DNA of 64,000 bases from NCBI RefSeq assembly GCF_007655135.1, contig NC_045129.1, positions 7,254,001 through 7,318,000 on the forward strand, in the 5' to 3' direction. The position numbers were made by a program, and so were the translations under genes. Positions within the stretch are counted from its first letter, which is position 1. Each line of letters opens with the position of its first letter. Below, piece by piece: positions 46,489-55,724 of this stretch. The notes beneath the pieces were generated by a model that was not told the DNA's origin, did no database searches, and was given only the letters and a program-made list of their open reading frames with translations. The stretch comes from Punica granatum. Taxonomy: Eukaryota > Streptophyta > Magnoliopsida > Myrtales > Lythraceae.

Positions 46489-48471
46489 TCATAAACTATA
46501 AGTGCCGGTGGATTGCTCCAATTTTAGATGATCTGTCAACTGGTTCAGCACAGAGTAAATGCCCCTCGACCAATCGGATCTCCGGTCGTCGACCATAAAT
46601 TCATAAACATGCCCGCCAATCTCGATAAAACTGATTGCGTCACATTTAGCAACGCCACTGCCGTTCATTATTTTCCTTATTCTCTGCATGTCCTCCCACC
46701 TATTGGCTTCAGAGTAAAGATTCGACAGGAGCACGCAGAGCCCTGCGCTGTAAGGCTGAAGCTCCAAGAGCTGCTTTAGCACAATTCTTCCGATCTCTAC
46801 GACTCCGTGGATCTTACAGGCACCTAGAAGTGCTCCCCATATGACTATATCGGGTCTCATAGGCATTGTCCCTATCAGCCTAATGGCCTCTTCCAACAGT
46901 CCCCCTCTCCCGAGCAGGTCTATCATGCAGGCATAGTGCTCTATTTCTAGCGGAATGGAATAAACAGAACTCATCCTCTCAAAGTAGTACCTACCCGAGC
47001 TTATAAGTCCCCCGTGACTGCAAGCAGCGAGCAACCCCGTGAAGGTAATTCCATTGGGTTGAATTCCTGAAGCTTCCATCTCTCTGAAGAGTTCAATCAC
47101 GTCATCCCCAATCCCCTGCAGTGCTAAACCTCCAATGACCGCGTTCCAAGAAACTACATTCTTCCACTTCATTTTCCTAAATATGTCCATTGCAATTGGG
47201 ACTTCGCCACATTTTGCATACATAGCTATCAAGGAATTAGTAAGAGTTATACTGGGTTGAAGCGATTCAGTCTCCCGTATGTAAGCATGGATTTTCTCTC
47301 CTGTGGTTACGTCGCCGATCTGACCACAGGCATAGAGGACAGTAGTGAGTGTGGCCTCATTGGGGTTGAATCCTGCTTTCTGCATTTCGTCAAAGAGGCT
47401 CAGAGCTTCCCTGCACTGTCCATTTTGAGAATAACCTGAGAGCAGAGAGTTCCATGAGACCACATTCTTCATGGGCATTCGCACAAAAAGTTCTCGGGCT
47501 GATTCGATGAATCCATGTTTAGCATAAGCAGTGAGCATTGTCGTCCAAGAAACGACATTTTTCTCTTGCATCCGGAGGAAGATTTTTTCGGCTGAATCCA
47601 AGTGTCCACATTTTCCATACATATCAAGAAGTGCATTCCTCACAAAAAGATCAATCTCGAGCCCAGTGATCTCAATATAGAGATGCACGAACCTACCCAA
47701 GTCCAAGTCACAGGTTTGTGAACAAGCTGAGAGTAAGCTAACGAACGTAAACCCGTCGGGAACCACTCCAGACTCCCTCATCTGGCGAAACAGGATGCAG
47801 GTTTCCTTGCTTCGGCCTGCTCGAGAGTACCCGCCAATCATCGAGTTCCATGAGACTGAAGTTTTCTCAGCTATTTCATCAAATACTTTCCGTGCTTCCC
47901 TTGTCATCCCCATTGCAATGTAAACATTCATCAGAGCATTCTGCACGCAAACATGGGAGCCAATCCCCAACTTAATGCCCTGACCATGCACGAGCATTGA
48001 CATCCAATACGAAGGTTCGCTTGCACAAGCCTTCAGCACGAAAGGGAGGGTGAATTCATTAGGAGAGTGGCCTGAAGCAAGCATATTGCGGTACAAAGCT
48101 ATTGCCTTTGAAGGGTCCCTGCCGCTGATTGAGCATCCCCTGATCAAGCTATTGAACATGAACTTATTCGGCTGCCTGATTCGATTAAAGACATCTAGGG
48201 CGTACTGAAGATCGCCATTTTCGTTGATTCCGGCGAAGGAAATCAACTTCCCGAGGGTGAAGTTGTCGAGGGAGAGGCCAAGGAGGACGACATGGGCGTG
48301 GAGGAGCTTGAGTTGGGCCATGGAAGAGCATCTCTCGAGGCGGCGGTGCAGAATTTCTTGAGCAGAGAGAGATTGGAGCTTTCCGGTGAAGAAGAAGAGA
48401 GCTGTTGTGAGGGAGAGGGAACGGCCCTTTAGGAGGGAACCAACGGTCAACTGTCTGAGAGCAACAGACAT
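46489..48471 (-). CDS. PLS-class pentatricopeptide repeat protein (E-type), 660 residues
   Basis: Intronless. About a dozen PPR motifs are visible from residue 60 to 560, with repeated 'NxLIxMYxKCG', 'KNVVSWNxxIxGY' and 'PNxxTxxxxLxAC' elements. These show P-, L- and S-type motifs in series, followed by an E domain (LLSNLYSEANRWEDMQRIRK) and E+-like tail ending at residue 660. There is no DYW deaminase. Such proteins bind organellar RNA and usually specify C-to-U editing sites in mitochondria or plastids, recruiting deaminase in trans when DYW is absent. I chose the ATG at 48471 (MSVALRQL...) because family-like sequence begins there. The frame stays open upstream to 48804, but that extension has no motif and overlaps TE-like DNA. 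Confidence 0.9.
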   Translation of the reverse strand: MSVALRQLTVGSLLKGRSLSLTTALFFFTGKLQSLSAQEILHRRLERCSSMAQLKLLHAHVVLLGLSLDNFTLGKLISFAGINENGDLQYALDVFNRIRQPNKFMFNSLIRGCSISGRDPSKAIALYRNMLASGHSPNEFTLPFVLKACASEPSYWMSMLVHGQGIKLGIGSHVCVQNALMNVYIAMGMTREARKVFDEIAEKTSVSWNSMIGGYSRAGRSKETCILFRQMRESGVVPDGFTFVSLLSACSQTCDLDLGRFVHLYIEITGLEIDLFVRNALLDMYGKCGHLDSAEKIFLRMQEKNVVSWTTMLTAYAKHGFIESARELFVRMPMKNVVSWNSLLSGYSQNGQCREALSLFDEMQKAGFNPNEATLTTVLYACGQIGDVTTGEKIHAYIRETESLQPSITLTNSLIAMYAKCGEVPIAMDIFRKMKWKNVVSWNAVIGGLALQGIGDDVIELFREMEASGIQPNGITFTGLLAACSHGGLISSGRYYFERMSSVYSIPLEIEHYACMIDLLGRGGLLEEAIRLIGTMPMRPDIVIWGALLGACKIHGVVEIGRIVLKQLLELQPYSAGLCVLLSNLYSEANRWEDMQRIRKIMNGSGVAKCDAISFIEIGGHVYEFMVDDRRSDWSRGIYSVLNQLTDHLKLEQSTGTYSL

Positions 48472-48804
48472 GGGTTGACAATCCACACTGCTCCAAGAGA
48501 CCGTTATATAGTGATAGACATTAGCTTTAGGGCCCGCTGGGCTCGGGAAACCCGATGCCCAAGAACCAAACGAATAATATAGGAATGGAGCACTCCGATT
48601 CCGACCCCGAAGCTTTTTCGGGGTGAACCAAACAGGCCGTATTAAGTTTGAGATCAGTTCTAAAATTTTCAAGATTCGAATTAGATTATTAACAACATCC
48701 GGCATCATTCCATAACTCAGATACGGCGAGCTCGTATCTCCCGTTGCTTGTTTTCCAAAGAAAAATAGAATGGGAGAGGCCTTCGCTGTGGAACTGGAAA
48801 GCAA

Positions 48805-50380
48805 TTCTAATCTTTGATGCTTAATCCATTTTCATTAGTATGTTTAATACCCTCCCTTGCAGTATGTTTATCATGTAGTATCGGGATTGTTCTGCCAAAA
48901 GACATGCCGAAATCAGAGGACTTGGACAGGACATGATCTTAAATTACAAGGCAAACTGTACGCTTGTGACTCGAGTTGGGCATACCAGATCCCCTGGATC
49001 TTTACATCCTTGTGAATCTTGGCCCCCGAGTCGGTGTCAGATGGCTGGAGGCTCTCAAACACGCCGATAAGCTCTCCCGTCTCCCGCTTGCAGTGAAGCT
49101 GCTGCCATTTCTTAATTACTTATTTTGATTTCTTTCCTTCCCTCTCAACCTTTTAAGACATCAAACGAGCGTTGTACTGGGAGTTTTTTTTGGGTAATTG
49201 GAGGGTTAACTTGCGTTTGATTTTCGAGTTAGATGATCTAACTCAACTTGATTTTATATAATAATTATAAGTGTTGACAAATATATAAACGAATAAAAAT
49301 ATATATATGTATACATATATAGATGTGAAAGTAAATGAAAAAAATTTATTAAAAAATTAATTATAAAAGTGATTACAAAAAATTATGGATGGAAAATTAT
49401 TATTAAATAAAAAATAAATGAGTAATAATTGTAATATTGAATTTGAAAATAAAGACGGTTAGAATTAAATAGGGTAAAAATATTTATTCGAAAATCAAAG
49501 AAAGTCGGATTTGGGATGATATAATAGTGGTTTGAAGTAATATCATTGGTCCAGCAGTTAGCCAAGTGGCAAGCTTCTGTTTGGAGATAAAGATTCTGCT
49601 GTCTATGGGAAGGTCCCTATCCTCTTTCATTTTTTGTTTTTGTTCTTGTTTTAGTTAATTTTGATATATAATTTGAGAGATAAATCCATTGGCTCATTGT
49701 GTTGATAGTGAGAAAACCTCCCCCTCACCCTTCCAGACAAGTTTCTCAGGGCAAATTCCATGTTTCTGCTTTCAAGGTTCATACTTCCAATACTACACAT
49801 ACTGCTTCTGTTCGACCTCCAAACTCCCAATCGGATCTTAAATTCAATTACAGCTGCATAAATTTTACATGTCCTCATTACTTATTGAGATAATACCGTT
49901 CTTGTTCACAGGTCACAGATTCTAAATTCTCAATCCCAATAATCAAGAGACTGCGGACTTCCATCTTTCACTGATCTCCTATAAGCGAGATATATGCAGT
50001 CCTTTTGATCATTATCCAGGCCTCAAGAATTGATAGTATTACAATTACAATTGGCATTAACCTCAGAACCGGTTTCCATGACAGACATTTTCAACAAAAT
50101 ATTAAAACAGTCCGACCTCGGAAAAGAGAGGCAAGAGCAGCTCCAAAGAGCTGAAAAGCACATTGACGTTAACATCAGGACTGGCTGCAATTGAAAACAC
50201 AACATTTGACAACAAAAAATGGGACAAGCGAAAGAGAGACAGAGCAGCTGAAGAGTGTCTGCAAAGCAAAAAGACCATTGATAGCAGAAAGGGAATCAAC
50301 CTTCAGGACTAGTGGCAGTGAAAGACAGAAAACAATTGATAACGGAAAAGGAATCAATTGAGCCCAGAAAGAGATGGAAG
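48805..50380. other. Intergenic; 3' part of the snoRNA transcript unit possibly at the right edge
   Basis: 49195-49540 is AT-rich with a weak inverted-repeat pair (ttgattttcga) that might be a MITE, without a clean target-site duplication. From 50030 to 50400, short words (agcagct, ctgcaa/attgc, tatcaat on the minus strand) recur, giving loose 105-140-bp periodicity downstream of the last snoRNA. No gene is called. Confidence 0.4.
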
Positions 50381-50381
50381 A

Positions 50382-50462
50382 GCAGCTCAAAAGTGCTTGA
50401 AAAACAATCATCGGTGCTCCTCAATACACATGAGAGTATGATGATTTTATCATCATCGCTGC
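50382..50462 (-). ncRNA. Box C/D snoRNA with a UUGA D box (third in cluster)
   Basis: Read on the minus strand: 5' stem GCAGC, G, C box ATGATGA (50456-50450), C'-like GATGATT, and a D-box position TTGA (50390-50387) immediately followed by the 3' stem GCTGC. The stem-box spacing is that of a box C/D snoRNA, but the D box is UUGA instead of CUGA. Upstream of it, TTTCAAGCACT is complementary to the plant 25S rRNA segment AGTGCTTGAAA (recalled, not searched). That would direct 2'-O-methylation of the G in GUGC by the +5 rule. Confidence 0.55.
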
Positions 50463-50780
50463 ATCGTCCTTCTCTAGCAGCAGATCGGATAAAAATTAAA
50501 GAACTTTCGAACCATTCAGAAGGAAAATCCCGCCATTGACAAGCTCAAATCAAAATACACTCAAATTCAGTTGAAGTAACACAATCAATGGCAGCAGTGA
50601 AAACATCCATGCTAATTAGTGACTAGTCACAAAGTTTGACCGTTTTCAATGAATCCTGGATGACTCCAGTACCCTCTGTTCAACGGATTCAGAAACTATC
50701 ATATATACGGAAAAAAAAATGAAAATTTGATCTGAACCCGAGATGAAGAGTTTTGAGGGAAAGTGAAAGAGCTTCAAGAA

Positions 50781-50852
50781 GGCATTCAGTATGAGTAGGA
50801 GGTTATTGAATCATCAGAGTATCAGATGATTAAAGTTCATCATCACCATGCC
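50781..50852 (-). ncRNA. Box C/D snoRNA, 72 nt (second in cluster)
   Basis: The 5' stem GGCAT is followed by G and C box GTGATGA (50846-50840). Then come an internal D' CTGA and C' CTGATGA, and D box CTGA (50789-50786) directly followed by the 3' stem ATGCC. All four boxes are present with canonical spacing. The guide upstream of D is AACCTCCTACTCATA. Its rRNA target was not resolved from memory. Confidence 0.8.
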
Positions 50853-50976
50853 CAGCTCTCTCTCAACTCAATCTATCTATAACATAAAACTGAGAATAAA
50901 TCTTAGAAATTAAAATCGATAAAAGGAGAGAAAAAAAAAAAAGTTGAAGACAGAGAACGCAAAGGAGAGATTTTTA

Positions 50977-51073
50977 CAGTTCCTCTCAGACAAATGCCTC
51001 GATTTGTCGTCACGATTAGAAAGAATGGATAAATCGGACTCGTCATCATGATTTATTCATCACCGAGAAACTG
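50977..51073 (-). ncRNA. Box C/D snoRNA, U15-like, 97 nt (first in cluster)
   Basis: The terminal stem CAGTTTCTC/GAGGAACTG is nine pairs with one G-U wobble. C box GTGATGA is at 51063-51057 and D box CTGA at 50989-50986, with internal D'-like CCGA and C'-like GTGACGA. The guide before D (CGAGGCATTTG) and the guide before D' (GATGACGAG) are complementary to adjacent parts of one conserved 25S segment, CAAATGCCTCGTCATC. The +5 rule places methyl groups on an A and on a G seven bases downstream. These correspond to yeast 25S A2281 and G2288, the sites modified via snR13 and snR75; U15 is the animal and plant counterpart for the first. Confidence 0.85.
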
Positions 51074-51255
51074 TCATTCGAATCTCCTCAAACCCTCCTG
51101 AGCAAACACAAAATTTATCGTACTCAAACAAAAGACGAGTGAAGGGAAGACGAGCAAACGGAGAAAATCGTTTTCGAGGAAACTAAGAAAAGTGCTGAAC
51201 GATGAGGAGGTCGGCCGAGATGGGAGACGATGAGGATGGGATTGATGGTGGTGGT

Positions 51256-51309
51256 GCTTTTATATTGATGAGTGGGGAGCGAGGACGGGGGTGCTAGGGT
51301 TAGGGTTTT
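51256..51309 (-). promoter_or_regulatory. Promoter of the snoRNA cluster: telo-box and TATA box
   Basis: On the minus strand a double telo-box (AAAACCCTAACCCTA, 51309-51295) precedes a TATA box (ATATAAAAG, 51265-51257). The first snoRNA begins about 185 bases further on. Telo-boxes near TATA are characteristic of Arabidopsis polycistronic snoRNA and ribosomal protein gene promoters. Confidence 0.7.
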
Positions 51310-51781
51310 CTGGACTGCTGCTGAGACGCCGTTGTATTAGGTCACATGAGAGATAAGCATATACGACGCCGTAACGCTGGGACAACTTTTTTTCCCAGAA
51401 TCGGTCATCAACTTTCTACTTCTCCAGTTTGATCACTCTACTTTTTCATTATGTATCAACAATTCCCCCAAATTCACTGAAATTTCCCATTAGATCCCTC
51501 ATACGAGTTGTCTCTCCAACCCCCCCCCCCCCCCCTCTGGCAGGCTGAATGACAATTTCACTTCTGTAGTCTATACTATGCAAATGAGGACAAATGCGGG
51601 CGTCAATGGCTTTTTACTTAAAGAAACCAATCTTCGCACATATGACTGAATGAATCTGCTGTTTTGCACAAGTAACTGAAGATATGTGACTGATGGAGGG
51701 GGTAAAACTCGATTATGTCAAAAAAGATACGTCCCCTTGAACATTCATCCATTGGAAATCACAGTAGCTCACAGAAAACTT
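51310..51781. other. Spacer between COR413 and the snoRNA cluster
   Basis: It includes a 16-C run at 51520-51535 and a one-sided fragment resembling a long-TIR element end (51385-51510). It should contain the COR413 3' UTR. Confidence 0.45.
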
Positions 51782-53161
51782 CTAAATGACGTCGACTATC
51801 AGAGTCCAAACAGGATATACTAAGAGAAGGATGATCCCCATGGTGTTGGATACTCCATGTCGCTGTGTGAAAGAGTTCCTGAATCCACCTGAGGCCCGAA
51901 TATGCTCTTGCAGCAAGTAACACCCGATAAGGAGGCATATCACGACTCCCACCCAGCTGTTCTTCAGTGTGCGTGCGAAGAAGCTCGGGGCAACCACGAG
52001 AAGAAGAATCAATGACACGGGCATATCTAGACACTCTGCAGAGATTCAGCCATAGGATCCAAGATTGAGAAGAGCAGATAGAGAAGTGTGAGGAATGACA
52101 ATTGAAAGTAAGCAACCCGATCGATATTCTTACCAGGAAAGTGCCGGGGGAAGAAAAGCCTCAATACAACAGCAATGAAAGAGATCCATTTCCCTACCTC
52201 GCCCCTGCAGATTTATCAACAATTAAGACTTCGAGATACACGAGAACATAGAGTTAAGGAGAACTGCATTAGCGGGTATAGGAGTCACCTCAGGAAGTTG
52301 AATATGACGTAAGGAAGACTGAAGAATATGTAAATGATCAAGAGTGAGGTCAGCATATTTGTTCTCCAGTTGGTCCGATCCAATACCAGCAAATATCTAA
52401 AATAAATATGGGAAAAGGTCACATCTTTACAGTCTACACATAAACTAGTTTAAACCCATGTAGTGAAATTGTAACATTTCCCTTATGTTTCGATGGATCA
52501 CTATTTCTGATGTGCCATTGACCAGAAAGTAGTCTGAAGGAGATCAAATATTATAATTCTGGTACAGATAGAACCAATCGATCAAGTAAGGAACTCCGAG
52601 CAGCCCATCTCTTGCATCATAGGATACTTTGCATTACGAGATAACGACAATTCTGATCGAAAGCGAATGCTAGTTTACTTTGTGAGGATTCCGCTAGGAT
52701 GAACATATGTCTACTGCCATTTAAACTCAAAACAATCCAAAAAATCAGACATTGGCCACTTTTAGACACCGAATATCTCAGAACCAGAGCTAAGCAGAAC
52801 CGAGCAATCTCCATGACAATTGTTTGATATCAGTCATGCCCGACCAAAGGAATTTCTCTCTACTTCAATGGAATTGGTACTAACGAGCTCATACAATCGA
52901 CCGATCTCCACTCAATTCTCGACATGACAACCCGGGCGAACAGGGAAGGAGAAAGGCACGGGGAACTCACATGGCGGCGATGGAGGCCACCCATTTAAGG
53001 AAAGAAGTGCCGAAGGCCAAGCTCCCGAGAGTGGCGGCGCTGTTGATGAGCGTCTGAGCGGCAACCTTCAGCTGATCGTCGGCACCGCCACCGTTTCCGG
53101 TGAAATCGGCAGCGGTCCAATCGTCGGTTTTCATGGCCAAGTGCTCCCAATTCCTCCCCAT
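51782..53161 (-). CDS. COR413-PM: Cold-regulated COR413 plasma-membrane protein, 207 residues
   Basis: Exons are 53161-52971, 52396-52289, 52204-52134 and 52035-51782 (624 nt in total, GT-AG introns). The N-terminus MGRNWEHLAMKTDD is typical of the PM subgroup. Family blocks follow: GTSFLKWVASIAAIYLLVLDRTNWRTNML, EVGKWISFIAVVLRLFFPRHFP (shown in part), MPVSLILLLVVAP, NSWVGVVICLLIGCYLLQEHI and ASGGFRNSFTQRHGVSNTMGIILLLVYPVW. Five or six hydrophobic segments make it a multipass membrane protein. The WCOR413 family is cold- and ABA-induced in cereals and Arabidopsis; its biochemical role is not established. Exon 4 encodes PECLDMP where the family usually has PDWLEMP, from the chosen acceptor at 52037/52036. 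This is a mild oddity, but the frame fits. Confidence 0.95.
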
Positions 53162-53273
53162 TTCCGATTAACCGATCAAATTCCGTCCATCAGCATATAC
53201 ACCTCCGAATTTCGAGCTCGTAAATCGAACTCCAGACAGTTGAAAGGGAGAAGGAAGACAGAAGATTCCGGCA

Positions 53274-53379
53274 GTCGGGGTCGGACGAGGAGGATGAACT
53301 ATGAAGGGGGGGGGGTGCCACGTGGCGCCAGGTGGATGGCTATCGTCCCAGACTCCGAACTGGGACATCGCCACGTGTC
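53274..53379 (-). promoter_or_regulatory. ABRE and CRT-core cluster upstream of COR413
   Basis: Within 220 bases of the start codon are a perfect ABRE/G-box palindrome GCCACGTGGC (53317-53326), a second ABRE-type CACGTGTC (53372-53379), and two CCGAC cores on the minus strand (53278-53274 and 53284-53280). The CCGAC cores lack the preferred preceding purine. ABRE plus CRT cores is what a cold/ABA-induced gene would be expected to carry. Confidence 0.5.
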
Positions 53380-55724
53380 TTGCTCCTTGGGCTCGTGTGC
53401 ACCGAACTCACGGCCCAGTTGCATTGCGGAATGGGCCTTGGAGAGAAAATAGTGGCCCGGTTTCCTTTCGCGCCCAAGGGAAGACGCCATGGACACCGCA
53501 ATGATTTCAAGCTCTCTTCATTAGTTCAGTTACTAAAGGATCCCTACCAGTTATACTATTCGTAGTCCCCGGCCACCAATTTAGCTCGGGAGCGCTTGAC
53601 TCCGTTAGCTCCCTCCATAGCCATAGCTCGAGAACATGTGACTTTAAGCCCATCATGTTCATTAATGATTAGACTATTATAAATTTAAACAGAAGATGGG
53701 AAGTTCATAACTAAAACAGAAATGCTTCGTTTCTCTTTCAAGAATCAACCATTCAAATCTCTTAGTATCATTTCTCAACTTAAAAACAAGGATGTGAAAT
53801 TTTGTATACATATCTTAATGTCATTCAAGAACTTATGAATATTCTATGATTCGGTTATTGAACCATCTACGATTGATGACCTCCCCTATCATCGTTTGAT
53901 CAAATATGAGACTCGTGATCCAACAGCAATAAGGAGTCAGAAACAGTTCGATTAATGAAACAAAAGACTTCCCCACATAGTTTTAACTATACACAAACAC
54001 ATGATCTAAAAGGGGAGCTCAATTAGCTGGCCAAGGATAATGATCTCGTCCACCTCCCAATAATTGAGCTCAAAAAAGAAGAGATGGATCCAACCCTCTT
54101 TCACCTCAGATCAGACCATTGGAGGAATCAATGGGACCCGCAGTTGAATAAAGTTTCTTGCTCCCCATAAAGCGCAAGGTCATGAGTGCAGAAAGAACTT
54201 AACTTTGACGGAACGCAGCACATCCCAATCATTACCCCAAGAAGAAGAAGAAAAACACATTAAGCATGAACATGCCAATGATGAATTATAAGTCCACGTC
54301 CTTCTCTTCCGACAATTTTCTTCATCACTACGTGTTATCACATAGTCTCAGTCTAATCAGTTCGACTATTGTTTAAACTGTACGAAATAATTAACGCATA
54401 GATTATGAGACCTTGAGAAAAAAAATACGGGTTCTACTTAAATTCTTACTCTGTTCGTTCGCTCCATCGATCCATATAAGAAGATATTAAACGGGGGGGG
54501 ACCTAGTATATTGTCTTTCAATCTTTGATGAATCATAATGAAGTACGAGATAAGAATTAAAAGTGCAAAGGCTCATCATGATCGGGCTCCTTGTCTTTCT
54601 TCTTCTTGGAGATTCTTTTATTTCACTTTAGGCTTAACTTTCAACGTTTCTTCCATTCCACCGAGGAAAAAGTAATCAAAAGCCTCGCCTATCTAAAATG
54701 ACCATTCACAACTTCTTCTATGAGCTATGATTTTGCACCTTCATGTGTTGACAATGTGCGCCCTTCCTAAGAAACACATCGATCCTAAATTTGGAAAATA
54801 TCGACTCTAAGCATCGCCGAAATGAAAATACTTCAACGCACAGTACTCGGGCAAACTACATTGTCGTTGAGAGAAAATCCATCTTTTCAGGCTCAGAAGC
54901 AAAGGGGTGCGCGCATTGAATTCTGTACGTAATTCACACACAATAGAGCACAATTTTTGCATAGGATGTGAACCAATTTTAATACCATTTTTGGTAAATT
55001 TGGAGGGTTTAACTCCAAATTCTGAGGATTAACTCCGCACTTGAAATTCTAATCGCGTTCGTCGTTGGCCATGACCGCATTGGTTCTTCTTCCTTCGATC
55101 GAGGTTAATGTCACCTGCCCATGTCAATAACAGCTGCATGTCACACCTATGAAATCAACTGTTTGGACTGGAGCCATCCCACAAATTCAAAAAGGCAAAA
55201 CGGAGAAGGTAGAAAGATACAAAAGAAACTACTGAAACTTCCACTAACAGTACCCCCCATATCTTTCACTTCTGTTCTGTCTTCCACTCAAAGACTGCGA
55301 CTTATCATAAGAAACTGCCACCTCGAAACTCGTATATAACCCTTTCTCCGCTCAAATGTATTCAAAAACCTAACTAATTCTCGAGATAAATACAGTATTC
55401 ATTGGTATTCCATTCATACCGGCTGAGGTGCTCGGACGCGAGCATGTTGCGTTTAGCAGTTTATGTGTGTATATTAAGATTCGAGTTCGAGATATTCTTT
55501 CTTCTTCGCATATGCGTAGTCCAACCATAGCAAATTGCAATATATATGGTAGTGATTGAAAGAATCTTTTTGTTTTTGGAATTTTTACCTCCGAGGAATG
55601 ACGTGGCAACTGTAGAATATTTATATCCATAAATGACGAAATCCAAAAAATAGGGAAAATGAAAATTAAAAAAAAAATCATGCACAGGCAGGGATCAGCT
55701 CCCCATTCAGAGGGTGGGTTCTGA
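53380..55724. other. Intergenic, nothing recognised
   Basis: Lies between COR413 and the NPH3-like gene; the right part should include the latter's 3' UTR. I see no ORF with recognisable domains, no RNA gene and no delimited repeat. Confidence 0.5.

Noticed and set aside
49195..49545. MITE with ttgattttcga inverted repeats
   Set aside because: The inverted match is only about 12 bases and no target-site duplication could be placed.
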